Part shown: positions 35,596 to 46,217 of the stretch, one piece after another
How the letters are laid out: the number at the start of each line of letters is the position of its first letter
Position numbering within the stretch: position 1 is the first letter of the stretch
NCBI RefSeq assembly: GCF_033097365.1
Contig: NZ_AP028461.1
Span: forward strand, 6,820,001 to 6,884,000
DNA length: 64,000 nt
Reading direction: 5' to 3'
Source of the DNA: Actinoplanes sichuanensis
GTDB lineage: Bacteria; Actinomycetota; Actinomycetes; Mycobacteriales; Micromonosporaceae
Notes under the pieces: generated by a model
Databases searched by the model: none
What the model saw: only the letters and a program-made list of their open reading frames with translations
What the model was told of the DNA's origin: nothing
Translations under genes and position numbers: made by a program

Positions 35596-37059
35596 ATGCG
35601 CTCCTTGATCGCGGACGGGCCGGACCGTCTTCTCAGTTGGCGGCGCGTGCGGGAGTTCGCCGTGCCGGCCTTGATGATCGACACTGCTACCGCTCGGCGC
35701 GAAGCCGGGGATTGGGCCGGGGCCTGCGCCGCCGCCCACGTCGACGTGGATCTCGATCTGCGTGCCATCGCGTCCCGGTATGGGCGAGAGTTCGCGGCCG
35801 CCGTTCGTGGTGATCTTCGGCGAATCGCTCCTGACCTGCTGCGATGGCATCTTCCGCGGACTCTGTCGGACGGACTGCTACGGCCCGGGCTGAGCATGTC
35901 GCTGGTTCGGTATTCCGTGGGTGAGCACGACGTTCACCTCGTGGTGCGGACGGCACCGAGCTGGGCTTCGGCCGGGCAGCGGATCAGCCTCGGATTGTGG
36001 GATCCGGGGCTGCCGGAGATCGGTCCGCATCCTCGACCTCGGCCGGATCGGCGGTTCCGACTCGACCTGCATCCCCATCTGTGGGCGGCTGATCGCGCCT
36101 CCGAACTGCTGGAACGCTGCGGCGCTCCGGCTCCCGCCGATCCGTCGCGCTCGCCTACTTCGGGGCCGATGGCGGATTCCGGCGACGGGCCGAGGCCGGG
36201 CCGGATCGATGACGTTCCGGATGGGCGCGGGTATGCCGTGCATCGCTGGCCGGCTGAGGCGGCGATCCTTCGGGAGGCCGACGGGTATGGCGGGGCGGTC
36301 GCGGTTCGGCTCGGGAACGGGCGGCGGCTGCTCCTCACCGGTGACGACGGTGTCGTCGTGCGCGGCGGGAACGGTGCGCCGGTCCTCCCGCATGCGGCCA
36401 CTTGGGTGTTGCCTGACCTGGAACTTCTCCAGGCGGGAATGATCACCACGGATCTGCTGCATCCGCTTGTCGCTTCGGCGCTGGCGGCGGCCGGGAGTGG
36501 TCGCGGGCCGGAGACTCCGAATGGATCGCTTGTCGCTTCGGTGCCGAGCGGTGGCCGCGCGCCCGGCGGGCCGGCCGCTGGGCTCGAGTCCGGGTTCGTG
36601 AGCCGGGTTCGGCTGGTCGAGTGTTGTGGGGCGGTTCATCGGCTGGGACTGGTCGGCGGTCGACTCACGCCGCTTGATCACGACGCTGAGGAGCTTCGCC
36701 GGGAGGAGTTGCTGACGGTCTTCGGTGGGCCGCCGCTCCCCTGCCTGCGGGCCGTCCACAGCGCCACCCGGCAACCGGAATGCCTGGATGAGGTGCGCAC
36801 CCGGCTCGATCACGGTGATCAGGCGGGAGCCACGTCGGTGATCGTCGACCTGCTCGGGCCGGGCATCGAACCGGAGGGCGCGCTGCGTGAGGCGCTCACC
36901 GAGGCTGCGGAGGGCCGGATCGAGCACGGGCTGTACCGGGCCGGGCTCGCGGCGACGGCGCCGTTCGGCATCACCGGTCTGGCCGGGCCGCGCAAGGACC
37001 GGGCCGGCCGCCGCGGCCGACATCATCGCCTCCCGAAGCGGGCGGCCGTCGTCCGCTGA
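35596..37059 (+). CDS. Hypothetical protein opening the MoxR/VWA operon
   Basis: A 487-residue soluble protein that I cannot place in a named family. The N-terminal half has a DLLRWHLPRTLSDGLLRPG segment and a putative sandwich region (YSVGEHDVHLVVRT). The C-terminal half ends in a basic GRRGRHHRLPKRAAVVR tail. ATG 35596 is chosen over GTG 35590 because AAGGTGAG precedes it. Gene order with the following AAA+ ATPase and VWA protein suggests it is their substrate, adaptor or third subunit. Codon use at third positions looks a little less GC-rich than its neighbours. Confidence 0.55.
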   Translation: MRSLIADGPDRLLSWRRVREFAVPALMIDTATARREAGDWAGACAAAHVDVDLDLRAIASRYGREFAAAVRGDLRRIAPDLLRWHLPRTLSDGLLRPGLSMSLVRYSVGEHDVHLVVRTAPSWASAGQRISLGLWDPGLPEIGPHPRPRPDRRFRLDLHPHLWAADRASELLERCGAPAPADPSRSPTSGPMADSGDGPRPGRIDDVPDGRGYAVHRWPAEAAILREADGYGGAVAVRLGNGRRLLLTGDDGVVVRGGNGAPVLPHAATWVLPDLELLQAGMITTDLLHPLVASALAAAGSGRGPETPNGSLVASVPSGGRAPGGPAAGLESGFVSRVRLVECCGAVHRLGLVGGRLTPLDHDAEELRREELLTVFGGPPLPCLRAVHSATRQPECLDEVRTRLDHGDQAGATSVIVDLLGPGIEPEGALREALTEAAEGRIEHGLYRAGLAATAPFGITGLAGPRKDRAGRRGRHHRLPKRAAVVR

Positions 37060-37163
37060 GCCGGGACCGCGACGGCTGGGACACCGGCCGCCGCTCATGA
37101 CTTCGCCACAGCGCGCGATTGCGCGTACCCCCGTGCCCTCTTCTTGCAAAAAAGGTGATTGAT

Positions 37164-38351
37164 TTGCTGCTTTCTGACCGTAATCTCCCTATCGCCGATG
37201 ACCTGATCACTCTCCTGACCGCCACCGGGACCGAACCGCGACCGGACAACCAGCTCGAAGCGCTGACCCTGGCCGTGGCCGCCGACCTGCCGGTGCTGCT
37301 GTGGGGTGAGCCGGGCATCGGCAAGACCGCCACCCTTCATCAGCTCGCCGACGGGCTCGGGCTGCCGCTGACCACGGTGATCGCGAGTGTGCACGAGCCG
37401 TCGGACTTCGCCGGGCTGCCGGTCGTCGGGGACGATCCGGCGACCCAGGGTGTGCCGATGGCGCCGCCGGACTGGGCGGTTCAGCTGGTCCGCGCGGGCC
37501 GGGGCCTGCTGTTCCTGGACGAACTGTCGACGGCCCCACCGGCGGTACAGGCGGCGCTGCTGCGGGTGGTGCTGGAACGCCGGGTCGGCGCGCTGCGGCT
37601 GCCACCCGGGGTGCGGATCGTGGCGGCCGCGAATCCGCGCTCGTCGGCCGCCGACGGGTGGGAGCTGAGCCCGCCGCTGGCGAACCGATTCGTGCATCTG
37701 CAGTGGACGTTCGAGCACGAGGTCGTGGTCCGTGGCCTCGGTGGCACGTGGCCGCGGGCGATGCTGCCGCGACTCGACCGGGAGCTGCTGCCGGAAGCGG
37801 TGGCCCGGGCCCGGCGCGCGGTGTGCGGGTTCCTGGAGGCACGGCCGACGCTCGTGCACCGGCTGCCGGACAGCGAGGCCCGCCGGGGTGGTCCGTGGCC
37901 GTCGCCGCGCAGCTGGGACATGACGTTGCGGCTGGTCGCGTTCGCCACCGCGGCCGGGGTGTCGCGGGAGGTGCTGTCGATGCTGGTTCGCGGCACGGTC
38001 GGCGACGGGCCGGGGCTGGAACTGCTGGCCTTCGTCGACCGGCTCGACCTGCCCGACCCGGAGACGTTGCTCGCCGACCCGTCCGCCGCTGTCTTCCCGG
38101 AGCGTGGTGACCTGCGGCAGGCCACTCTCGACGGGGTCGTCGAGGCGGTCCGCAAACGGCCGGAACGGTCCCGATGGGACGCCGCCTGGGCGGTGCTGGT
38201 CCGGGCGATGGAGACCGGCGCGCCGGATCTGGTGGTGGTGCCGGCGTCCACGCTCGCCGCGCTGCGTCGCGACGAATGGCCGGTCCCGGCCGAGATGGAG
38301 CGCCTGGCCCCGGTCGTCGGCCTCCGCAAGCGGGTGCTGGCGGCCCGATGA
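37164..38351 (+). CDS. MoxR-family AAA+ ATPase
   Basis: A 395-residue ATPase. The Walker A motif is LLWGEPGIGKTATLHQLAD, Walker B is GLLFLDELSTAPPAVQAALL, sensor 1 is IVAAANPRSSAADGW, and the arginine-finger/sensor region is LSPPLANRFVHL. MoxR ATPases act with VWA-domain partners as chaperones that assemble or activate a target. TTG 37164 is chosen because AAAGGTGAT ends four bases before it; GTG 37155 is the alternative. Its stop overlaps the VWA gene (ATGA), so the two are translationally coupled. Confidence 0.82.
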   Translation: MLLSDRNLPIADDLITLLTATGTEPRPDNQLEALTLAVAADLPVLLWGEPGIGKTATLHQLADGLGLPLTTVIASVHEPSDFAGLPVVGDDPATQGVPMAPPDWAVQLVRAGRGLLFLDELSTAPPAVQAALLRVVLERRVGALRLPPGVRIVAAANPRSSAADGWELSPPLANRFVHLQWTFEHEVVVRGLGGTWPRAMLPRLDRELLPEAVARARRAVCGFLEARPTLVHRLPDSEARRGGPWPSPRSWDMTLRLVAFATAAGVSREVLSMLVRGTVGDGPGLELLAFVDRLDLPDPETLLADPSAAVFPERGDLRQATLDGVVEAVRKRPERSRWDAAWAVLVRAMETGAPDLVVVPASTLAALRRDEWPVPAEMERLAPVVGLRKRVLAAR

Positions 38352-39586
38352 AGACTCTGCCGCGGGCGGCGTTCAATCAGGAGGAGACCGACCGGTTGTA
38401 CGCCGCCAGGCTGTTCGCCGCCGAGGCCCGGCCGTACCTGGCGACCGCGTTGTACGCCCTGAAACCGATCCTGTCGTGGACGGTCCCGACGATGGCCGTG
38501 GACAGGTACTGGCGCTGCTACATCTCCCCCGCCTTCGTGGCCGCCACCCCGGTGGACGAACTGGCGGGCGTCTGGGTCCACGAGGTTTCGCACCTGCTCC
38601 GCGATCACCACGGCCGAGGGGAACGGCTGGCCGGGGAGAAGGACCTGACCGGGCCGGGCGACCGGCTGCGGATGAACATCGCCGCCGATTTCGAGATCAA
38701 CGACGATGTGTACGGCGACGGCCTGCCCCGCCCGGACGGCGCGATCGGCCCCGAGCTGCTGGAGTTGGAACCCGGCAAGCTCATGGAGGAGTACCTGCCG
38801 ATGATCGCGATCGGCCCGTACTTCCGGCAGCTCTCCTGGCTGGACTGCGGCGGTGGCGCGGACGGTGCGGACCGGCCGTGGGAGCTGGGCCCGGACGGCG
38901 CGAACGGGCTCGACGAACAGGAACGGGCCCTGGTCCGCTACCGGGTGGCGCAGGGGATGATCGGTCGTGGGGACACGCCGGCCGGCTGGCAGCGCTGGGC
39001 GGAGCGGGTGGTGCACCCGCCGCAGCCGTGGCGTGAGCTGCTGGGTAACGCGGTCCGGTCGGCCGTGTCGGCGCCCGGGGTCGGCGAGGACTACGTGTAC
39101 AACCGCCCGTCCCGGCGCTCGTCGAGCCTGCCCGGAGTGATCCTGCCGAGTCTGCGTCGCCGCCCGCCCCGGGTCAGCGTCGTGATCGACACGTCGGGTT
39201 CGGTGAGCGACTCCGAGCTGGGCAGCGCCCTGGTGGAGGTGGCCGCGATGACCCGGGCCGTCGGTGGCCGCCGTGACCTGGTCCGGGTGATCTCGTGTGA
39301 CGCCGCCGCACACATCACCGGTGAGATCTGCGCGGCCGAGGACATCCCGCTGCTCGGCGGTGGCGGCACCGATCTGCGTGCGGGGTTCGCGAAGGCGCTG
39401 ACCACCCAGCCGGCCCCGGACGTGATCGTGGTGCTGACCGACGGCCAGACCCCCTGGCCGGACCGGAAGCCGCCGTGCCGCACGGTGATCGGCCTGTTCC
39501 CCCGCCCGCGCCACGTCGACGAGAACAACCCCGACTTCGAGCTGGATCTGCCCCCGTCGTGGGCACGGGTGGTGCGGCTCGGCTGA
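38348..39586 (+). CDS. VWA-domain protein with HEXXH metallopeptidase-like domain
   Basis: A 412-residue protein of the DUF2201 type. Residues 1-130 form a putative metallopeptidase domain with HEVSH at residues 78-82 and a possible third ligand in the following AADFEINDD segment. Residues 273-412 are a von Willebrand A domain with the metal-ion site DTSGS at 281-285 and a later GGGGTDLRAGF loop. VWA partners of MoxR ATPases recruit substrates; the added zinc site suggests proteolysis controlled by the ATPase. It starts inside the ATPase stop codon, so the two subunits should be made in fixed ratio. Confidence 0.8.
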   Translation: MKTLPRAAFNQEETDRLYAARLFAAEARPYLATALYALKPILSWTVPTMAVDRYWRCYISPAFVAATPVDELAGVWVHEVSHLLRDHHGRGERLAGEKDLTGPGDRLRMNIAADFEINDDVYGDGLPRPDGAIGPELLELEPGKLMEEYLPMIAIGPYFRQLSWLDCGGGADGADRPWELGPDGANGLDEQERALVRYRVAQGMIGRGDTPAGWQRWAERVVHPPQPWRELLGNAVRSAVSAPGVGEDYVYNRPSRRSSSLPGVILPSLRRRPPRVSVVIDTSGSVSDSELGSALVEVAAMTRAVGGRRDLVRVISCDAAAHITGEICAAEDIPLLGGGGTDLRAGFAKALTTQPAPDVIVVLTDGQTPWPDRKPPCRTVIGLFPRPRHVDENNPDFELDLPPSWARVVRLG

Positions 39587-39606
39587 TGACCCGCCGCCAG
39601 GGCAGC

Positions 39607-40389
39607 TCAAACGGGGGGCGGTCCTGGCGGCGCGGCATCGCGGATCGACGGGGTCACGGCAGCGGCATCGCGGATCAGTGGGGTCACGGCAGCGGCATCG
39701 CGGAACAACGGGGTCACGGCGGCGGCATCGCGGAACAACGGGGTCACGGCGGCGGCATCGCGGATCAGTGGGGTCACGGCGGCGGCGAGTCCGGCGGCCT
39801 CGGTGGCGGTGAGCGCCGGATCGGCCCGTCGGATGTCCAGGGCTTCGTCGAGCCCGTCGAGCGGCTCCCCGCCGACCCGGGCCAGGAAGGCACCGAGGAA
39901 CGCGGTCGCCGCGTCGACGTGCGGGTGTGACGGATCGACGGCGACCTGGGCCATGATGATCGCGGTCAGGCACACGTCGACGGCCGGGCGGCCCTCGGCG
40001 GCGTTGTGCCAGTCGATCACGACCGGCCCGCGCGAGGCCAGCATGACGTTCTCCGGATGCAGGTCGCGATGCAGGATGCCGGCCCGCCCGCTCCGGGACG
40101 GCAGCCGGTGCAGCCGGTCGTGGAGATCGGCCAGGATCGCCGCGCCGTCGTCCACCCCGAGCCGCCCGGCGGCGAAGGCCTCGGTCATGGTCGGCCCGTC
40201 GAGCCGTTCCAGGACCAGGTCGGCGCCGCTCGCCGAGTGGACGTGCGGCACCGGATATCCGTGCCCGGCCAGGTAGGTCATCAGCTCCGCCTCGGCCGTG
40301 GCGTCGTCACCGCGCCGATAGCGGCGCAGCACCCGCCGCTCGTCGATCGCGTAGACGTCCGCCTCACGTCCGGAGCCGAGAAGATCCAT
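39607..40389 (-). CDS. Aminoglycoside phosphotransferase-like kinase with C-terminal decapeptide repeats
   Basis: A 260-residue protein of the APH/choline-kinase fold. The catalytic loop is ILHRDLHPENVML near residue 150, followed by VVIDWHNAAEG, the metal-binding Asp. The glycine-rich N-terminal start is LGSGREADVYAI. Such kinases phosphorylate antibiotics or small alcohols; the target is unknown. The last 60 residues are five tandem decapeptides of the form AAAVTPLFRD, produced by a 30-base minisatellite. They are probably recent and disordered. The start is close to a TACGGT box, so the mRNA may be leaderless. Confidence 0.75.
   Translation of the reverse strand: MDLLGSGREADVYAIDERRVLRRYRRGDDATAEAELMTYLAGHGYPVPHVHSASGADLVLERLDGPTMTEAFAAGRLGVDDGAAILADLHDRLHRLPSRSGRAGILHRDLHPENVMLASRGPVVIDWHNAAEGRPAVDVCLTAIIMAQVAVDPSHPHVDAATAFLGAFLARVGGEPLDGLDEALDIRRADPALTATEAAGLAAAVTPLIRDAAAVTPLFRDAAAVTPLFRDAAAVTPLIRDAAAVTPSIRDAAPPGPPPV
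39631..39780. repeat. 30-base minisatellite, five copies, within a gene
   Basis: Five contiguous 30-base units (39631, 39661, 39691, 39721, 39751) share the ends GGCATCGCGGA and GGGGTCACGGC. They differ at only a few positions, notably gatcagt versus aacaacg. The period is a multiple of three, so copy-number change keeps the reading frame of the phosphotransferase gene. Confidence 0.95.
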
Positions 40390-40412
40390 GACGGTCACCG
40401 TACCGAAACGGG

Positions 40413-40447
40413 GCGAGGCCGCCCGGACAGACGCCGGGCGGCCTCGC
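40413..40447 (-). terminator. Hairpin terminator of the MFS exporter gene
   Basis: A perfect 14-base stem (40413-40426 with 40434-40447) and loop ACAGACG lies 17 bases after the exporter stop on the minus strand and upstream of the phosphotransferase start. Confidence 0.82.
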
Positions 40448-40463
40448 GACGAACGTGCCACGG

Positions 40464-42041
40464 TCAGTGCAGGATGACCGGGGCGGCGCCCTTCTCCTCG
40501 TCGAGCAGGTGCGACTCCTCGCGCTTGCGCGGCAGGAAGAACGCCGGGATCAGCGTGAGCAGCGTCAGCACGAACGCCACGGTGAACGTGGTGGCGAACG
40601 CGTCGGCCGCGAACTCCAGACCCCGCTCCAGCAGCGGTTTCATCTCCGGCGGGAAGTTGGCGGCCATCTCCGGGTTCATCTGGGCGCCGATCGCCAGCTG
40701 GGCCTCGGTGGTGGTCACCGTCTGGCCGGTCGCGTCCGGAACGCTGACCGGGGCCGAGTCGTTCAGCTCGGAGGTCAGGATCACCGACATGACGGCGCCA
40801 CCGACCGAACCGGCGATCTGCTGCAGGATGTTGAGCAGCGTCGAGCCCCGGGCCACCTCGTGGTTGGTCAGGGTGCGCAGCGCCGACGTCATGATCGGCA
40901 TCATCGTGCCGCCCATGCCGAGACCCATCACGAACAGCGAGCCGCACAGCAACACATACGAGGTGTCGGTGCCGACCTGGGTGAACGCGAAGAACCCGGC
41001 CGCGATCAGGAGCAGCGCGAACGGCACGGTACGCCCGACCGGGATCTTGTCGGCCATCATGCCGGCGATCGGCATGGTGACCATCGCGCCGATGCCCTGC
41101 GGAGCCATCAGCAGACCGGCGTGCAGCGTCGACTCGCCGTGGATCTGCAGGAAGTAGCTGGGGAACAGCAGGCCGGCGCCCATGAACGCGATGGTGAACA
41201 CGGCGAGCGTGACCGACGCGACGGTCAGGTTGCGGTTACGCAGCAGGCGCAGGTCGAGCAGCGGGTGTCTCGGCTTGAACGAGTAGAAGACGAACCCGAT
41301 CACCAGCAGCGCGCCGGCGAGCATCGGGACCCACACCTTGGTGGCGCTGATCGTCTGCTCCTCGGGCAGGGTGGAGACGCCGTAGAGGAAGAGCGCGAGA
41401 CCGGGCGACAGCATCAGCATGCCGATGAAGTCGAACGACTCGGACGGCTCCGGGGTGTCCTTGGGCAGCACGACCTGGGCGTAGATCAGCGCGCCGAGAC
41501 CGATCGGCAGGTTGATCAGGAAGATCCAGTGCCAGCTGTACGAGTCGATCAGCCAGCCGCCGAGGATCGGGCCGCTGATCGGGCCGAGCAGCATCGGGAT
41601 GCCGAGGACCGCCATCAGCCGGCCGATGCGCTCCGGCCCGGCCGCCTTCGTCATGATCGTCATGCCGAGCGGCATGAGCATGCCGCCGCCGAGGCCCTGG
41701 AGCACCCGGAAGGCGACGAGCTGCCCGATGTTGTCGGCGGTCGCGCAGAGCACCGAGCCGAGGGTGAACAGCAGCAACGCGGTCATGTAGAGCCGCTTGG
41801 TGCCGAATCGATCGGCGGCCCAGCCGGTCAGCGGGATGACCGTGGCCAGGGCGAGGGTGTAACCGGTCATGGTCCAGGCGACGTCCGCATACGACGCGTC
41901 GAACTCTTCCATGAAGGTCGGCAGCGCGACGCTGACCACGGTGACGTCGAGGATCGACATGATGGCGCCGAGGACGACAACCCCGGCGATCTTGAGAACG
42001 GCGCCGTCCAGTTTCGCCGGCGCCGAGGTCTGACTGCTCAC
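40464..42041 (-). CDS. DHA2-family MFS multidrug exporter
   Basis: A 525-residue transporter with 14 hydrophobic segments (EmrB/QacA type) that exports drugs by proton antiport. Landmarks are the motif-D-like SILDVTVVSVALPTFMEEF in helix 1, GWAADRFGTKRLYM as motif A, and the motif C stretch LGPISGPILGGWLIDSYSWHWIF. The last 30 residues are charged. The GTG start follows GGAGATGTT. It stands alone between a hairpin terminator and the CPBP protease gene, with no adjacent TetR regulator. Confidence 0.88.
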   Translation of the reverse strand: MSSQTSAPAKLDGAVLKIAGVVVLGAIMSILDVTVVSVALPTFMEEFDASYADVAWTMTGYTLALATVIPLTGWAADRFGTKRLYMTALLLFTLGSVLCATADNIGQLVAFRVLQGLGGGMLMPLGMTIMTKAAGPERIGRLMAVLGIPMLLGPISGPILGGWLIDSYSWHWIFLINLPIGLGALIYAQVVLPKDTPEPSESFDFIGMLMLSPGLALFLYGVSTLPEEQTISATKVWVPMLAGALLVIGFVFYSFKPRHPLLDLRLLRNRNLTVASVTLAVFTIAFMGAGLLFPSYFLQIHGESTLHAGLLMAPQGIGAMVTMPIAGMMADKIPVGRTVPFALLLIAAGFFAFTQVGTDTSYVLLCGSLFVMGLGMGGTMMPIMTSALRTLTNHEVARGSTLLNILQQIAGSVGGAVMSVILTSELNDSAPVSVPDATGQTVTTTEAQLAIGAQMNPEMAANFPPEMKPLLERGLEFAADAFATTFTVAFVLTLLTLIPAFFLPRKREESHLLDEEKGAAPVILH

Positions 42042-42099
42042 AACATCTCCACAGGTAGGACGGCATTCCGGAGCTTAGTGACGGGGTCCGACATCGTTC

Positions 42100-42687
42100 T
42101 CAGGATTTCTCGGGGTCGCCGGATTCCGTCGGCGCCGATCTACGCACCCATGCCGAGGCGAGTATTCCCAGGCCATTGGCGGTCCAGTGGAGGACGAACG
42201 GGGCGAGCAGCCCGCCCGAAGCGGCCCGGAGAAAGCTGAGAACAACCCCCGCCAGGGTGGTGAACGCCACTTCTCCTCTGTCCGGAAGATGCCAGAGACC
42301 GAAGAGCACAGCCGTGACGACGGTCGCCCAGGCTACTCCGTGCTCGTCGGCGATCAGGGCCCACAGCACTCCCCGGAACGCCACCTCCTCGAAGATCACC
42401 GTGGCGAGGGGTACGCCGATCAGGGCCTTTCGAACCGGGTGATCGTAGGAGCGGGCGGCCAGCGCCTCCCGTCCGGCCGGGATGAGGAGCAGGATCCCGT
42501 AGAGCGCGGCCATCGCGAGCGCGGCGCCCACCGCGTACCGCCAGTCGCCCGGGGTGAGATCGACCCCGGAGACCAGGACCAGCAGGATCGCCGCGAGTGG
42601 GCCGACGGACGACTGGGAGCGGTCCGGCCCGTGACGGTTCCAGACCCGGACCGCCAGCATGATCAGCAGGACGACGACGAGGGTCAC
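42100..42687 (-). CDS. CPBP-family intramembrane metalloprotease
   Basis: A 195-residue membrane protein with about six helices. The CPBP (Rce1/Abi) motif EEVAFRG is near residue 100, followed by FGLWHLPD as the second His motif and HWTANGLG in the third. The family includes CAAX-type prenyl proteases and bacteriocin self-immunity proteins. No prenylation system is nearby, so the target is unknown. The GTG start lies 112 bases from the leader ORF of the EF-G-like gene, which reads the other way. Confidence 0.8.
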   Translation of the reverse strand: MTLVVVLLIMLAVRVWNRHGPDRSQSSVGPLAAILLVLVSGVDLTPGDWRYAVGAALAMAALYGILLLIPAGREALAARSYDHPVRKALIGVPLATVIFEEVAFRGVLWALIADEHGVAWATVVTAVLFGLWHLPDRGEVAFTTLAGVVLSFLRAASGGLLAPFVLHWTANGLGILASAWVRRSAPTESGDPEKS

Positions 42688-42734
42688 GGCCCGGTGGTGT
42701 CCGGATCGATCAGCATGACGGTCACCTTAATCGC

Positions 42735-42764
42735 TCGACGCCGCCTGCGGGTCTCTCGTACCGT
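42735..42764 (+). promoter_or_regulatory. Candidate promoter of the EF-G-like leader transcript
   Basis: TCGACG (42735-42740) and TACCGT (42759-42764) are 18 bases apart, ending 35 bases before the leader ATG. The -35 box is only a fair match. Confidence 0.35.
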
Positions 42765-42799
42765 TGCGCCATCACCGCGACCGGAGAGGAGACACAGCC

Positions 42800-42907
42800 A
42801 TGCGCTACCGCACCGCCGTCGTCATCCCCGTGTCGCGTTTCGAGCTGATCCTGGTGTCTGGGGTGGCCGGCTCCGGCTGCGCCACCGGGGCCGGTTGCTG
42901 CCTGTAA
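42800..42907 (+). CDS. 35-codon leader peptide before the EF-G-like gene
   Basis: A short ORF with a strong ribosome site (GGAGAGGAG) and ATG 42800. The first half is basic and hydrophobic ([19 protein letters not shown]). The end is Gly/Ala/Cys-rich with three cysteines. It stops 46 bases before the EF-G-like start, whose own ribosome site is poor. The layout matches translation-controlled leaders of antibiotic-resistance genes. A RiPP precursor is a weaker alternative: no modifying enzyme is nearby. Confidence 0.7.
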   Translation: MRYRTAVVIPVSRFELILVSGVAGSGCATGAGCCL

Positions 42908-42916
42908 CGGGCGCAG
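42867..42916 (+). promoter_or_regulatory. Competing RNA structures in the EF-G-like leader
   Basis: Inside the leader ORF CCGGCTCCGG (42867-42876) pairs with CCGGGGCCGG (42885-42894), ten pairs with one G-U. Its loop contains CTGCGCC (42877-42883), which is perfectly complementary to GGCGCAG at 42910-42916, just past the leader stop. The two pairings could compete or form a pseudoknot, so ribosome position on the leader could decide the fold. Confidence 0.5.
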
Positions 42917-42953
42917 TCCGCCTTCCGCTCAGACTCGAAAGAACCCGACGATC

Positions 42954-44804
<1,851 letters not shown>

Positions 44805-44805
44805 G

Positions 44806-46215
44806 TCAGGACGACCGGTCCAGTGCGAGGGCCAGTCGGCGCAACCAGTGCCGGCTGGCCCCCTCGACCGTCGGATACTCGTCGGTGAAGTTGTCCCAGT
44901 CGATGTCGGTCCAGGTCAGTGGCGTGGCGGCGGAGAACTCGGCGGCCTCGTGCCCGAGTTCCGGCAGCAGCAGCTCTCGGACCAGTTCGACGTCGACGGT
45001 GGTGTACTCGGCGAGCAGCACCGCGTCGTAGAGGTCCTTGCCCTGCGGATACCTGTCGGTGGCCAGCCACAGCAGCTTCCACGCCAGGGACAGCTCGGCG
45101 GTCGCCGCCAGGACCGGGGTGCCGACGCCAGGCAGCATGATCGGCTTCGGATCGATGGGCAGGTGCTCGCCGAAGACGACGTCGATCTGGATGCTGCCGT
45201 CCGGTACCCCGGGTGCGGAGAACGGGATCACCAGACGGCGGCCGTCGGCTCGTTCGTACGTCCAGATCGCCGACTCGGCGGTCTCGTCGGGCCGCAGCCC
45301 GCCGCCGGACGCCGCCGCCCGGATGCCGTCGAGCAACTCCCGGGCCTGCCGGCTGCCGCTGGTGATGCTCCTGGGGGTGACGACGAAGTCGAGGTCACCG
45401 GGCCGGCGGGCGGCGTCCCCGGCCCAGGCGGGCATGAGCGCGCTGCCGCGAAGCACCAGATGATCCCGGTCGACTCCGGTGAGCAGATGGTTCATGGCCG
45501 CCTGCTGGGCGGCCCGCCAGTGTTCGCTGATCCTCGGGTCGGCGAACTCCGGCTCACCCGGCCGGTACGCGTCGTCGAACTGTTTGAGCGCCGGGTCGAA
45601 AACGAACCGCTGCTCGACGCCGGGGCCCGGCGGCACCGGTTTGAACACCGGCGGGTGATACCCCATCCCGCGCCGGATCAGTTTGTTCCGGTGGAAGGGA
45701 TCGCGGCGGACCTCGTCCGGCGGCAGCCAGCCCGCGTCCCAGCCGGGGTTGTCGTCGGCGACGATGTGCCACCGCTCGACCGACGCCCACTCGTGCCCGG
45801 CCGCCCGCAGGTCGGCCAGCAGTCGCTCCAGGGCCGTCGCGGCCTCGCCCGACGAGCCCGGGCAGCGCTGCACGACCAGCCGTCGCGGGTCGCGGCACAG
45901 TCCGGCGCCGTGCTCCTCGACGATCTCCTCGAGTCGCACGAGATCGGCCACCCTCGCGGGTGCGGACCGCATCTCGATGTGGTGCTCGAAGTTCCGGTCG
46001 CCGGTCTCCGCCGCGGCCAACGTCCGACGCCGGACCGGGTGGATCCGCTTCTCCCAGTCAGCGATGCGGGATCGGCCGCCGGTCACGATGATCGTCGACT
46101 GGGACGGGTGGAGGCCGTGGTCGAGCTCGATCTCGCGGAACTCCACGCCGTGCTCGGCGGCCATGCCCGCCAGGTGCAGCGGGCTGTAGGAACCCGCGGT
46201 GAGGTGGTGCCGCAT
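44806..46215 (-). CDS. AbiEii-like nucleotidyltransferase with extra N-terminal domain
   Basis: A 469-residue protein. Residues 210-430 resemble AbiEii/AbiGii toxin nucleotidyltransferases: the GSALMPAWAG...RPGDLDFVV pair forms the metal and nucleotide site, and GKDLYDAVLLAEY the later motif. In type IV toxin systems such enzymes modify tRNA ends. No AbiEi-like antitoxin is next to it. Residues 1-200 form a second domain I cannot name, with HHIEMRSAP and VERWHIVADDNPGWD segments. The ATG follows AAGGAG and starts two bases after the stop of the GNAT gene, so the pair is an operon. Confidence 0.65.
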   Translation of the reverse strand: MRHHLTAGSYSPLHLAGMAAEHGVEFREIELDHGLHPSQSTIIVTGGRSRIADWEKRIHPVRRRTLAAAETGDRNFEHHIEMRSAPARVADLVRLEEIVEEHGAGLCRDPRRLVVQRCPGSSGEAATALERLLADLRAAGHEWASVERWHIVADDNPGWDAGWLPPDEVRRDPFHRNKLIRRGMGYHPPVFKPVPPGPGVEQRFVFDPALKQFDDAYRPGEPEFADPRISEHWRAAQQAAMNHLLTGVDRDHLVLRGSALMPAWAGDAARRPGDLDFVVTPRSITSGSRQARELLDGIRAAASGGGLRPDETAESAIWTYERADGRRLVIPFSAPGVPDGSIQIDVVFGEHLPIDPKPIMLPGVGTPVLAATAELSLAWKLLWLATDRYPQGKDLYDAVLLAEYTTVDVELVRELLLPELGHEAAEFSAATPLTWTDIDWDNFTDEYPTVEGASRHWLRRLALALDRSS

Positions 46216-46217
46216 GC

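Noticed and set aside
39631..39780. Possible CRISPR array (five 30-base repeats)
   Set aside because: The units are contiguous without spacers and lie inside a reading frame; no cas genes are present.
42800..42907. Cys-rich short peptide as a RiPP (thiopeptide or lanthipeptide) precursor
   Set aside because: No cyclodehydratase, LanB/LanM-type, radical SAM or dedicated export gene is near; its position and RNA folds fit a leader better. Not fully excluded.
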